Positions 10,701 through 22,646 of a DNA stretch of 64,000 bases are shown here, in pieces. Source of the DNA: Hemileia vastatrix (taxonomy: Eukaryota; Basidiomycota; Pucciniomycetes; Pucciniales; Zaghouaniaceae); assembly GCA_030280995.1 (NCBI GenBank), contig JASXTE010000005.1, forward strand, positions 24,717,001 to 24,781,000. The letters run 5' to 3'. Numbering within the stretch: the first letter of the stretch is position 1; the number at the start of each line of letters is the position of its first letter. Under the pieces are notes generated by a model. It ran no database searches. It had not been told where the DNA came from and was given only the letters and a program-made list of their open reading frames with translations. Position numbers and translations under genes: made by a program.

Positions 10701-12123
10701 ATGGCACATGTTAAATGCACTACTTCTATGGGCACAACTACTAGAGATTTTTCCAGAGATAGGCCATCTGTATTGCAACCTGTTTCAAGCACTCACTCTC
10801 TTGTAAATCTCCAATTTAGGGAACAGAAATATTCAATCCAATCTATGGATGTGATCCCTCAGTACTTTGAAGACTCTAGGAAAGAAGAAGGAGGCAAGCA
10901 GGCTATGCACAAGGCACCATCAGACCCTGCTACCAAACTTTTGGGCCAAACTTCCAATCCTGACCCAAACACTTCATTGGGAGAATTAATGAAGCTCCTA
11001 ATGAAATAAATTTCAAATCCTGCTTCTTCTGAGGGCTCTAAATTCAAAAATCCTTCAATTAAATCTCCAGATATATTTGATGGAGAGCACCCTGAAAGAT
11101 TTCTAACTTTTTTTTCAATATTTCAAATCATTGTTCCATAATGACCCTCAAACCTTTTATACTGATCACTCCAAGGTAATTTATACCTCATCATTCTTAT
11201 CTGGAAAAGCATAAAAATGGTCTGAACCATATTTGCTCATGATCTCTTTGATGGAAAACCTTTTCTTATCAAAAATTGGGAGAAATTTGAAGATCAACTC
11301 TTTACATTGTTTGGTGATCGCAATGATTCTGATAATGTGTAAATTGAACCTGATCACCTTCACATGAATAATAATGGGAAAGCTTATGAATAAATCACAA
11401 ATCTTAGGGCTCTACAAATTTTATTATGCTGGAATGATGTTGCTTTAAAATATCATTTCAAAAAGGGACTCCCTTCAAACGTTCTTGACCAATTAAATCT
11501 TCATGGACAAAAAATAGGAACTTTAACAGATTTAATAGGGGGTATCAAAGTTAAAAATTTGTAATTATTTAAAAGGCATTTAACAACATAAGAAGAAAGC
11601 CACAAACTTGACATTAATTCTCAGTAGAAAGGTGTTTTGGGGTCACAATATGGCATATTTAAAAAAATAATCATGGTTAATTTGGTGGAAAAAAGAGGTA
11701 TTTTGAAATGGAAGATTTCTAACTTTGATACCCCCTAATAGATAGGACCCTTAAACTTTATGGTTTTCATTTGGGCTGTCTTCAACCAAGATTTAATTCT
11801 CATAAATCTCACAGTTTGAATTTCAAATCAGGACCTTCTTCAAATAATCTTTGACCAACTCATTAATCATTGACTCATGTCAAACCCAGTCTAAAATGTA
11901 AGGACAAGACTCAATCCAAAATCTTGATGACTGGATATATAAGTAAGGTATTGGATCCAAAAGGGGAGTTAAAGGAAGATGAGACAAAAAGAAGAGCAGA
12001 TAATGGGATGTGTATGTATTCTGGGGATAAACACAAAATGGAAGAATGTGAAAAATTAAAGGATAGAGAAGTTAATGTTTCTGAGTCAAATACCTTAAGA
12101 ATATTTTTCTTGTGTGCAAAGTA
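10701..12123 (+). pseudogene. Element D gag, broken
   Basis: An opening frame from 10701 (102 codons) has a stop followed by gag-like sequence near 11010-11130 (DIFDGEHPERFLTF). After further breaks comes KKGLPSNVLDQL near 11460, then a basic tail with YSGDKHKMEEC, a remnant zinc knuckle, at 12020-12055. This is the pattern of a fungal gypsy capsid (FDG...F, LTG, HFRKGLP). A small DNA transposon at 11538-11735 interrupts it. Stops occur in all parts. Confidence 0.75.
11538..11735. mobile_element. Short inverted-repeat element, GGGGGTATC family, copy 1
   Basis: 198 bp with terminal inverted repeats GGGGGTATCAAAGTT and its complement at the right end. It is flanked by perfect TAATA duplications at 11533-11537 and 11736-11740. 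It is inserted in the D gag. Two other copies lie at 16482-16674 and 53696-53889. It has no coding capacity. Confidence 0.85.
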
Positions 12124-12139
12124 AACTAGTTGATCTCTT

Positions 12140-15100
12140 CCACTAAAAAGAGCCTCCATGTTTTAATGACTGGAGTTGCCCTAAACCATTTGAGACTAAT
12201 TCCTTTTATGGAGGATATTCACTTCAGCAGTCTTATTGAAACTAAAGCTTCAATTTAATTTATCAGTGTATCTTTTGCTGAAAAACTTAAGATGAAATTC
12301 TTAGATATCAACCAAATTCCAATCAATCTGTCAAGTCTGAGGAAACCAAATAATGTGTTAGTAAGAAAGTTTTATGGGTTTTTAACTATCCAAATTTTCC
12401 CTTATTTGAGTGAGAAATAACACTCTTGGATGCTTCAAGGATGGAAAATACCATTCTTGGACATGACTTTTTTCAGCATTGGAATCATGAAATTGATTGG
12501 TTGCAGAGATTGATCACCCCTTGTTAAAAGTATATATCTGATTCATCAATAAAGGTCAATCGGGAGTTAAAAAAACTGTCTGAAAAAGTCCTTCTAGAGG
12601 ACTCCTCCCTTCCAGATGTATTGCAAGAGTCTGATCATTCTTTAAGTAAGCACTTGACTAACAGTTCTAGCTTGAATACTTCACTTGAACAGGATATCAA
12701 TGGCCTTGAAGCAACCAATTTTTACTCTCTGAACTCAGGTCTTCCCTTGAAAAAAATATTATAAGATGAAGAGGAAGATTAAAAAATATTGAAGCCAGTA
12801 AATTAACTCTACCAGGAGATTACCATGACTTCATAGATGTTTTTTAATATGTAAGGCCAACAAGTTACCATCTCATTGACACTAAAATGATTAAAAAGAG
12901 TTAATAGGCTCAGTAAAATTGGAAGGTCCAGTCTATTCTTTATCAAAGGACAAATCTCAACTTCTTTAAGGCTAAATTTCAGAGAATTCAGCAAAAGGTT
13001 TCATTTGAGCTATTAAATCTCCAAACTGCCCTCCTGTTATTTTTTGTAAGAAAAAGTATGTAGGTTGTAGGATATGTGTTGATTATAGAATAGTGAACAC
13101 AGTGAATAAGAAGAATTCTTACACAGATCCTCCTATGTCATTACTTATTACTTTGTTTAATGGTGCTAACTTCTTTTCTAAAATTGATCTCAGAGGTACT
13201 TATAATCTTTTACATATTTCACAAAACCATGAACCTTTAACTGAAATCAATACCATGTTTGTTAGTTTTGAATATTTAGTTATTACCTTTTGATTGTGTA
13301 AAGCACCATCAAATTCTTAAAACTTTTTAATGATATCTTCCAAGATATTGTAAAGCAATTTTTTGCTATCTATCAAGATGAAATATTAATCTTCACAAGG
13401 AGCCTCAAAGAACACATCCAACATTTTTAAATGGTTCCCATTTTCCTTCAAGAACAAGGTCCCTATTCCAAGCACACTTAATTAGAATTCCACCTAAGTT
13501 CTATTGACTTCTTTGGTTTTACATAATTTGCAGACGGTAAAGTAATGGATGATAAAAAGTTTTAAAAAGTTTTGGAATGGCCTGAGCCAAAAACTTTAAA
13601 ATACCTACAGTGGTTTTAGGGTTTTGCTAATTTATATAGATGATTTATTAAAGATTACTCTAAAACTATTACAAAATATTACTTCTTTTATTAAAAAAGA
13701 TACACATTTTCTCATCACAGAAATAGCACAAAAAGAATTTTAAGCATTGAAAACTGCGCTCACCACAGCTCAAATACTTTGAAATTTTGTTCCTACAGCC
13801 TTGACAAAAGTCAAGAGTGATACTTGCAATTATGCAATAGCCGGGGTCATATTACAATTAAATCCTGAAATAAATTTGTTTTACCCTTTTGCATTTTAAT
13901 CAAACAAAATTATTGCAGAAGATTTAAATTATGAAATTTATGATAAATAATTACTAGCTATTATTAATTTTTCTTAAAAAATAGTGTTCTTTTCTTCCCA
14001 GTCTTAATAGTTCTTTTCAAATTTTAACTGATCTTAATGCTTTGAAATAATTCATGTCTTCCAAAGTACAAACTAGACATCAGGCTAGGTGGGCTAAGTT
14101 TTTAACTGAATTTTATTTTACTATTACCTCCCTCCCAGGTAAAAATTGTGTATTTCTAGACATTTTATCACATTGGCACAACATTTAGCTGCAGGGGAAG
14201 AGGCATTAGCCAAAAAAAATCCAGCAAATATAAAATCAATTTCTAATGAATCAATGTTAAGGACGCATCAAATTAATTCAATGGAAATACAATCAATCCA
14301 AAAACCACTGTCTAGAATTTGTGAAGCTCAGTAAAAAGATGATTAATGTGTGGGTATGAATGACAAAATACTCTCAAAGCAAGGGGCTGAGAGATTAAGT
14401 ATAGAGTCAGGTCTGCTAGTCTTTGAAGGTAGAGTAGTCATACCTGACAATAAGGATATAAATTTATTAGTTTTTAATAGTAGACTTGATACTCCATTAG
14501 CTAGTTGTTTTGGTGTTAGTTAAACTTACCAGATAATAGAGAGGGATTTCTTTTGTCCAGGAATGACCAGGGAAATCATGGCCTATATTAAATCCTGTTA
14601 TGAGTGTAATAGGAACAAGGAAACTTGACACAGGAAGTATTGGTTGCTTCAACCATATAGATGTACCCCTAAAAAATAGGAATCAATTATTATGGATTTC
14701 ATTTCTTAATATCCTCCAATGGATAGTTTTGATTCTGTATTAGTCATTTTTGATAGATTCTCTGAAATGTCTATTTTTATTAATACTAATACTAGTGGAT
14801 TACAGAATATTTAACTAAAATACTTCTAGTGTTTTTATTTTCTAAACATGGCTTAACTACTGATATTATTTCAGACAGAGATTCTCTGTTTGTCTCTACT
14901 TTATGGAATCAACTTTTTTGAGAAGAAAATATTATGAGGAACCTTTCTACAGCCTATCATCCTGAAAAGGATGGGAAAACCATAAGAATCAACTGAATTC
15001 TCAAAAAATATCTTTGAATATATGTTAATTAGCAACAAGAAAATTGGACCAATTGGCTACCATTGGCAAAATTTACTTACAAAAAATCATTATTGATGTG

Positions 15101-15280
15101 AACTTCACATATGTCTTTGAAAACAGCTTGATCTTTAGAAATCAACCAAAAATTGGTCTAAGTAAAGTGTTTTTCAGTAACTTCATTCTTCTCCAATTCA
15201 AAACAAGCAAACTGCTTCCACCAACTAAACTTTCACTCCTTGAAAGGACCTTGAGAAGCAGTTCTCTTGACACAGAATAA
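12140..15280 (+). pseudogene. Element D pol (RT, RNase H, integrase), heavily broken
   Basis: RT core at about 13020-13290 includes CRICVDYR and FSKIDLRGTYNL. RNase H at about 13800-13980 (CNYAIAGVILQL, EDLNYEIYDK, LLAI) is followed by a tether segment (TRHQARWAKFLTEF) near 14070. Integrase zinc finger is near 14520-14640 (CYECNRNKE), catalytic core near 14690-14960 (IIMDFIS; FQTEILC in place of SDRD; HPEKDGK). Each block is in a different frame and carries stops. The protease was not clearly recognised. Confidence 0.75.
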
Positions 15281-15720
15281 ATAAATGGATACATAAGCCA
15301 TGAAGGATGACTTGAATGGTTGTGTGGGGGTACCGCAGTCAGAGCTGGGATGAGGCAGAATAAGAGTAGGGTCTAGATTTTCAGGCATGAAAATTTTAAA
15401 TTATTATTTTTTTTAAAAAAAAAACTTTTTTCAAAATTAAAGAAGTATAAAAGAGATAAGTTTAATGAAGAGTTCTCAAGCTCAATGGAGATTGCATTTT
15501 ATACCAAGGCATCTGTCATGTGCCATGTGACACTTGAAGTAAAAGTCAATTTTTTAGTCCATAATCCAGTACACAAATCCATATGGGAAGGGGAGAAGCA
15601 ACATCTAAATAGCAACTGTATTTAAATTTTTGAGAATTGATTCAACTGTACTATCTAAAACTCAAAATATAAATTAGTCAATCATATGCTTATACTTTTC
15701 AATCTTAAGAAAATGGGTGG
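15281..15720 (+). other. Element D 3' untranslated end and purine-rich tract
   Basis: No ORF. It ends with AAGAAAATGGGTGG, the same purine-rich sequence that precedes the intact LTR at 8847, so this is the likely polypurine tract. Confidence 0.6.
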
Positions 15721-16258
15721 AATATTAGTGCTATGGTTGAAGGTAGAATATTAATGTGGGTTATTGTGTATCTAAGAACAATTAAGGGTCTGTGAGTAGC
15801 AAAAGAAATAAATCTAAAGGATCTGTGGGTTATATTAGAGGGTCAGTGATATAGTAATTATAATTTATTAAAGAGGTCAATGCAAGGTGGAGTTATCTAT
15901 ATAATTGGTTGTATTGGTTTGACATTCCTTAGAATTTAATCATAATATTGTTGTGATAGTAGTTAAAATTAAAAAAAATATAATTGTCTCCTACCTTCCT
16001 TAATAATCAATTTTACTCAATCTTAAAGCTACTAAAATCTTCCTTTTATTGTTAAGTTCCAACCCATTGTGAGATTAGCCTGAATAATTGGTATCTCTCT
16101 AAATTTACATTAGTATTCACCTTGAAAATATCTCAAAGAAGTATTATTTCTCTTCAAAATATCCTTTAAACACTTCCACAAAGTAGTCTTCATTACCTAT
16201 TTTCAATCTCACTTACTCAGGAGCACCCTTGACTTTGTGTGTAGGCCATCTGGTGACA
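15721..16258 (+). repeat. Element D 3' LTR, lacking its 5' two-thirds
   Basis: It aligns with 10098-10632 of the full LTR and ends TGGTGACA. The first 1251 bases of the LTR are missing. The junction lies at a GGTGG present both at the end of the purine tract and at 10093-10097 of the full LTR, which suggests a deletion between short repeats. Confidence 0.8.
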
Positions 16259-17465
16259 GAAGGTAGTTAGTGAAAACCTAAAGGTATGATATCTGGAGTA
16301 GGAGAGAATTTTATTATTATTAGATAATTAGTGATTGATGAGTATATTGAAACACTCAATCATTTGAAAAAATATATTTGGGTAATTTTAAAGAATTTTA
16401 AAAATGTATCAAAGAAGAGATTCAGAGAGAATGAAGCATACTCATAGTAATAGTAGATAATAACAAAAGAATTTTTGAATAGGGGTATCAATTTAGAATT
16501 CTTCTATTTAAAATAATTCTTTTTTACATAAAATACACCATGATTATTCTTTAAAATATGCCATATTGTGCCTCAAAAAAACCTTTTTACTAACAATTAA
16601 TGTCAAGTTTGTTGATTTCTTTTTGTATGGTGAAATACCTTTTAAAAAAATAAAAATTTCTAACCATTACCCCCTAATAAATAAAGCTTGAATAAAAAAT
16701 AAATCTCTAAATGTTCTAGTGCTATTGGAAAAATAATTTTCTTATTCCAGAATTTTGAGAATAAGAAGTGCTGGAAATGGTGTGAGGTATTTCAACTTCT
16801 TGATCTTCATCAAACTTAAACCATTGATATTTAAATACAGAAGTTGTTGGAACATTAATTTAATTTATTAAATTGAAACATCAGACTTATTTCTTAAAAA
16901 TTTATCAAAGATTAAAAAATATTTGATGAATTTAAAAATACCCATACTTTTTTGATGTACCTAACGTTTTATTATATTAATTACTTTTACCTTTTTTTTT
17001 ACCTTGTTTATCCTTTGGATTAGCTTTTGAATTTTTTTAAGGAGCAGCCAAAATGAGTAAAGTCATGACAAGATTCCAAATCTGGAGGAGATTTTGTTGT
17101 TTGGTGATTATGGTGAGAAGAGTTCCAAACTGATTTAATGTCTCCATTTCTTTTTTAAAATCAAATATACATGTTGTGTAAGCCTAAAGTTTAGTATGGA
17201 TATAAGGTTTATTTAGATAGGGCTTACTAGAGATCTTTATTGAGATTGAAAATACTAATATAAACTTTATAATGGTTTATCTTTGAGAAAATGAGTATTT
17301 AAAAGGGTTAAAACGGTTATTTTACAAGTCAAGATTAAACAATTAATTAATGGCCAGAAAACGCAAGTATAGGTCTAAAGGTGTATGGTAATAAAGGGCA
17401 GGAGTCTCAAAAAGTTTAAGGAATTTTTTAGAAATTTTTATTAGTTTTCTTCTATTTTTGATAAT
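16259..17465. other. AT-rich non-coding stretch
   Basis: No supported gene. It contains one short inverted-repeat element at 16482-16674. Part may belong to an LTR of element F: a TGTTGGAACATTAATT at about 16855 would suit an LTR start, but no partner copy is in the window. Confidence 0.4.
16482..16674. mobile_element. Short inverted-repeat element, GGGGGTATC family, copy 2
   Basis: Ends GGGGTATCAA on the left and ATTACCCCC on the right. The interior aligns in inverse orientation with copy 1, sharing GCCATATTGTG-like and AATTAATGTCAAG-like segments. Flanks are gaata and taata, a decayed version of the 5-bp duplication seen at copy 1. Confidence 0.75.
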
Positions 17466-17715
17466 CACCACACAATATGGGGGGTGGACTTGCTAGCAAG
17501 TCTGAAATCTTGGACCCAAACTCAACACAGATTGAACACACAGTGATCTATTGACAAAAGAACCATACAAGCAGGGATGAACACCACTCAGCAGAACAGT
17601 TTTAGGTGGTTGTTCAAGTAGAGTTGAGTATGGGTTTAATATGAGTTCAGTCTGAGTTCCATCTGAGTTCAGGTTGGGGACTTGCTAGTAAGTCCACCCC
17701 CTATATTTCATAGCG
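17466..17715. mobile_element. CACTA-like MITE, copy 1
   Basis: 250 bp. Left end CACCACACAATATGGGG, right end complementary to CGCTATGAAATATAGGGG. The 18-bp palindrome GGACTTGCTAGCAAGTCC follows each end, slightly mutated here. The interior has subterminal repeats of the CTGAACTCA type. The flanking triplets (aat, aga) no longer match. Non-coding. Confidence 0.85.
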
Positions 17716-18524
17716 AGATTTAAAAAATATTTTTGATTATTCTTGATTATTCACAATTACTTAAATTTGATAATTTTTTTACTAGTTCATTAGGGCTGCA
17801 CAAACTACTAAAACTAGATATAATTATAAAAGAGAAGTAGCTCTATAATCTGTAATATTTCTAAACTTTTTATTAATACTTTAAGGTTCTTATTGAAACC
17901 ATAATTCTCTACAAGATCTGTAGATACTCTGGAGATCTCTGACAAGCTCCGGGATGCTCCAGCTTGGAAAAAGGAAGCATGTGACATACTATGCATATAA
18001 AGCCTGAGGACATAAAATTAGAGGAAGGGAAAAACATCAATCTAACATCTTTTATCTTAACAATAACATCATAAATATTAAAAATCAATAACAAATATTA
18101 ACATCTAAAAATTGTAATACCATATAATATCACACTTTACATAACATATTATAAATTTCACTCAACAACATATTCACATATACTTATATGGTACCATTGT
18201 AAAGCTCTCATAATCAGAGAATTGAATTTAACAAATAAATCAAATAAAAATTAAAGCTTCATAAAGAAATAACATTCTATCATATAAATAAATTTTCTGA
18301 AAACAGCTTTACTGTTGCATTTTGTTCCCTAATTATAAAGAACACTGATTATACATCTCAACACTTTATCAAAAAATAGCTTATTGGTCATTTTATATCA
18401 AACAGAGGATTTAGCTTAGTTAATTGTGAAATATTAATTAACTTTAAGGGACAGGTTTCTCTTTGGTTCATCCAACTTCCTTCAATTCTGCTTACAGCAG
18501 TGTGACTGTAAGAGTCTTTCTACA
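17716..18524 (+). other. Possible 5' LTR end and primer site of element F
   Basis: Non-coding AT-rich DNA ending TCTTTCTACA, followed at 18525 by TTGGTGGCACCCAATTTGG. This looks like an LTR terminus (CA) followed by a TGG-type primer-binding site. Gag of F starts soon after. The 3' LTR is not in the window, so LTR length and identity cannot be confirmed. Confidence 0.45.
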
Positions 18525-18663
18525 TTGGTGGCACCCAATTTGGGGCTTGAATCTTCTGACTTTTAATTGATCTTACTTGATATCTGGACTTTCTTCTCCT
18601 GAAAGAGGCCTATTTAAAAAATACTTCTCTTATTTTAACTGTTTATCTTATATTCTTGGGATG

Positions 18664-19742
18664 TCTTTTGCTGCTGGATCTGGTGTTTCTCTTCCTGTAG
18701 AAGCATTGGTCAGGATTGTATCTTGGTATGGCCCAAGTTTAATGGGGAAGAAGTTAAATGGTTTTTAAAATTTTATGAAGCTGCTGATTCTGTTGATGGG
18801 GCTTCACATTTAGACATAGTGAAGGAAATTAGGTTCTTTATTGTGTACAGAGAGTTAAAAACTGAGGTCAGTTCTATGGATGGATACAAAAGTTGGGACT
18901 GGTTGAAATTTTCAAATGAGATGGTTGATAGATGTGGAGTTAAATATACTATGGTGGACCTAAACAAGATTTTCAGTTACTGGCAATTAAAGGTATTGTT
19001 TAAACTATGGTGGATTTCAAAAAGTTATGTAGGCAGTTTGATGAAGTGTTGAAATATTTGATTCTGGTGGAGGAGATAGGCCATGAAAATCAGGCAAAGG
19101 ATTTTTTTGGTCATATTTTACTAGGGACATCAGAATGGGTGTGTTAAAGGAGCTTTCTAAAAAAAACTTGATGAAGGAATTACCAAATGGGGAACAGAAA
19201 CTGCCTGCTATAGTGGTCACCAAAGAAAAAATTCAGGAATACTTATAAATAATGGCATTGGACAAGTATCTGGAGTCCTGTACTAAATATGTTAGCAAGG
19301 TTAGTGAAGTTTTGGCCAAAAATAATGATATTATGGTCAAGGCTCAGGGGGCAAAGAAGGCTTAGTTGGGTAAGCCTGTTGCTATGGTTGAGGGGGATGT
19401 TTATAATAAAATGTTAAATAATGTAGCTTACTTAAAAAAGCAGCTTAAAATATAGGTTCAATAAACTCAGAAAGAAAACAGAGTGCCTGTGGATTCATAT
19501 TCTACTTCTTCTTCTTATCAATAAAGAGGCTATGAGAGGAGGAATCATGGATTTAATGGAAATCAAAATAAGTTTCATGGGAATGGCAATGGCAATGGTG
19601 GTAGTAATGGTAATGGTAATGGAGAAAATAGTTTTAGAGGAGGTTATGTAGAACCTAGGGTGTCCTCCTATTGTAACAGAGAATGCATAAAGAAGAAGAT
19701 TGTTATTTTTTGACTTAGGACTTTCAGGCTGGTAGAGTCAAA
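18664..19742 (+). pseudogene. Element F gag, N-terminal and knuckle part, broken
   Basis: Shows PKFNGEEVKWFLKFYEAAD, then KYTMVDLNKIFSYW, an RSAYQ-like linker, a Gly/Asn-rich stretch (about 19550-19640) and the zinc knuckle start SSYCNRECIKKK. This resembles basidiomycete gypsy gag of the type with KYTVADLD, as recalled from family knowledge. Several stops and a shift occur. It is interrupted at 19743 by a MITE. Confidence 0.7.
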
Positions 19743-19992
19743 CACTACGCAATATAGGGGGTGGACTTGCTAGCAAGTCCTCAACCTGAACTCAGATGGA
19801 ACTCAGACTGAACTCATACTGAACCCATACTGAACTCTACTTGAACACCCACCTAAAACTGTTCTTCTGAGTGGTGTTCATTCCTGACTGTATGGCTCCT
19901 TTATCAATAGCTCAATGTGTGTTCAATCTATGGTGAGTTTGGGTCCAAGGTTGCGGACTTGCTAGCAAGTCCGCCCCCCATATTGTGTGGTG
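19743..19992. mobile_element. CACTA-like MITE, copy 2
   Basis: 250 bp, left end CACTACGCAATATAGGGGG, right end ATATTGTGTGGTG. Flanked by aaa on both sides. Both 18-bp palindromes GGACTTGCTAGCAAGTCC are intact. It lies in the opposite orientation to copy 1, inside F gag right after the zinc knuckle remnant. Confidence 0.9.
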
Positions 19993-19995
19993 AAA

Positions 19996-21402
19996 TTTGA
20001 TGGAAAGGTTAATAAATTCCCTGATGGATCATTCATCAAACCCAGTGAAGGGGAAGCACCTTTAGATTTAGTTAGAAGGAAGATTATGGCTAAAAAAAGG
20101 GTCATATTTAAAGAATAAACTGGTGATGATAATGAAAGTTTTAAAGTTGGTAAAAAGAATAGTGGTAATGATGGTGGAAAAGTAGATAAGGGGAAAAAAA
20201 AGGAGGTCAGAAAGGCCACTTTAACCACTTCATTTACTAGATTATAGTTGGGAAAAGTTGCTGAGGGTGATTCTAACTGTATGAATGTGGAGTATGATGT
20301 TGATGCTTCCAGAAGAACAGCTTCTACTAAAGAAAAAAGTAGCATCCAAAGCCAACTTAGGGAAAAACCAGGAAAGGCTCAAATTAAGAAGATTGAGAAG
20401 AAAACTTACACCAAGGACGAAATTTACAAAATGCAGAAGGAGATGGCAGATATGGGGCCTCCAATATATGAAAAACTTGATTTAAATGGTGAGCCTATTC
20501 CCAGAGATATCCAACCTGATTCTGAGGAAGAGGCACAAATAGCATCTCTTTCCAGACAAATTTTTTTTTGGTCCTAATCCCTTGGATGGGGTAAGGAGAG
20601 CCAGTGATGGATCTGGATTGGTGAAAGAAGCTTATAATGGAGCTGGGGTTATGGTAGATGAATATTTTATTTTAGGGAGAAAAGATGGCAATTTTGTTTG
20701 TCAAGAGCTGCAAAAGGCCAAGGTTACTTAAAGTTAAGTACAATATAAAAGGGAAGTAGCATCTGGTCAAGAAAATGCTATGGAGAAGCTTTTTTGAAAA
20801 CTTAATCAACTCTAGATTCGTCTATCTCTAGGTGAATTATTTAAAATTAGTCCTGCCCTTTCAGTGAAGCAAAAGAAGTATCTAAAAAGGAAATGGGTAT
20901 CTTTTGGAGAAGTGGATTATATTTGTGAAAATGTGGAGATGTTTAGAGAGGAGGTGGAAACTCATTTTTCTTCTCCATAAGAGTATTTAGTCGTAATGTT
21001 AAATGGTAAAGAGGTAAAGAACCTGGTGGATTCTGGTCTCAAATTAATTTAAATTCTTTAGAGAATGAAAAAATTATAGTTTTTTCCAATTAAATCTGGC
21101 ACAGGAAAAATTTTAAGAGGTATAGGTGAACACGAAACTGAACTTTTGGTATTACAGAACATGTTAAATCAAGTGTTTGCTAATCTGTTGATAGGGTGCC
21201 TTTTATGTGGCCAGAGAAGCTGTGAAAAAAGCTCTTGGTGGACCATTTTTGATGGATTTTGAAGCCCAAATAGGATATCAGAGTGAAATGAAGATTAGTT
21301 TATAAATTACTGGTGATGAAAATATGAGGCTTCATATGTGGTTGGCACCTCCAGGAGATGATGGCTGGAAAACAAGGCCTGGCCTAACCGCTATGTGTCA
21401 TT
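19996..21402 (+). pseudogene. Element F gag C-terminal part and protease, broken
   Basis: 20248-20577 is open for about 109 codons, is basic then acidic, and has no recognised domain. Downstream are AMEKLF, SPALSVKQKKYLKRKW and a retropepsin remnant at about 21000-21180 (GKEVKNLVDSG, IKSGTGKILRGIGEHE). Ribosomal-frame continuity is lost at several points. The region ends at the duplication gtttt (21403-21407), where element C is inserted. Confidence 0.65.
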
Positions 21403-21407
21403 GTTTT

Positions 21408-22573
21408 TATCAGCCGGATGTCTAGAATGAAGAAAATAATAGGAATAATAGAAAGAAGGATGGGAATTATAAAGTAGTAAAGTAAAACGAAATAAATTAC
21501 TTGTAATTTAAGGGAGTAAGACGACAAGATAGTTGAGATTTGACAAAGTTGTAAGTGTTTAATTAAATTGTAAAATATTAAAATTGATTATAAATTTTCA
21601 AAGCGTGTCAGTTCAATAATAGTATTATAAATCTTAAGGCAACCTATAATTATTTATATAGTATTTAAATTAGATGTATTGAACTAATAAAAATATTAAA
21701 TAAAAGAAATATATTTAAAATATGATAAGTGAGTGTATAGTAAGTGATGAGCTACCAGAGAGACTTCTAAAGCCCTTTTATAGGCAAGATGACATTCTGG
21801 AGCGTTCCAATAGTATGTAAAAAAAAGTAAAATAATGTGAAACAATTAATTAAAAGAATCTAATTAAAATCATAAAAAAAATCCGTGAATAAACGAATAT
21901 TTTCCCATCAGTAATTTCTAAAAAAGAATAGAATATAACAATTAACTACGTGAGTATGAAAAAATGAGAACTGTGAGAAAGAAATCTAAAGAAAGAATAC
22001 AAATAGCTGAAAAAAGTATAATTAAAATAAAAAGAATTACTTTTACGCTTTTAAATAATCTTCATTCAGTATAAGCAATAGTAATTTAACTATTTCAAGT
22101 AAATTAACTATTAAATTAATTGAACAACTAATTAAATTAATACAGGAACTTTTTAACATGAGCATTTAAATTTAATCATATTAAATTAATTTAATAATAT
22201 AGGTGAAACAATTAAGGGTCAAGGAAGTTCCAAATATTGATGGATATTATTTTATGATAAGTTGCATTTAGTTTATATAAATGTTATTATTAAAATTGTA
22301 ATAACTGTGTAAGTTAAATTTACACTTATAATATAATTTTGAATAATTTATTTATACATATAAATCACGCCATGATCTTATAGAATATTATATTTGTTTA
22401 TGTAATACAATTTATTTAATAATAAAATTAAGTATAATATTTATTTTATTCATTCACAAAATATTTATAATTTTATTTAAATAATTTTTTGTATTTACAT
22501 AAAGTTATTCCTCTATATGTTTACAGTAATTTATTGTATAAATTACTGGACTCCTGAGATAGCCTGGCTTACA
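21408..22573 (-). repeat. Element C 3' LTR
   Basis: 1166 bp, plus-strand start TATCAGCC and end GGCTTACA, close to the lineage inverted terminus TGTCAGCC/GGCTGACA. It aligns with 39053-40491 except for the MITE in that copy. A minus-strand TATA box (CCTATAAAAG) lies at 21784-21775. Confidence 0.92.
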
Positions 22574-22646
22574 CTCCCTCACTCTAAAAAAAACATTAAA
22601 AAAAATGCTAAGATTTTTTCTTTTTATACTTTTTTAACAGAGTAGA
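22574..22646 (-). pseudogene. Tail of the element C chromodomain and polypurine tract, cut off by element B
   Basis: On the minus strand 22646-22608 encodes STLLKKYKKKKS and a TAG stop. The other half of the same chromodomain ends at 32293, on the far side of element B. The polypurine tract AGAGTGAGGGAG is at 22585-22574, next to the LTR. gtaga at 22642-22646 is one copy of the B target duplication. Confidence 0.88.

Larger units (their letters stand above)
8847..16258 (+). mobile_element. Element D: old Ty3/gypsy retrotransposon
   Basis: Full 5' LTR, gag, RT, RNase H and integrase in canonical order, then a truncated 3' LTR. Coding similarity is clear in fragments, but every domain carries stops and shifts. 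Its LTR also starts TGTCAGCC and ends GGTGACA, but its gag and pol differ strongly from A/B/C/E. The gag resembles rust-fungus gypsy gag as I remember it. Confidence 0.85.

Noticed and set aside
10701..11009. Intact host gene of 102 codons
   Set aside because: It sits directly after an LTR and is followed in frame by gag-like sequence; it is the start of a decayed gag.
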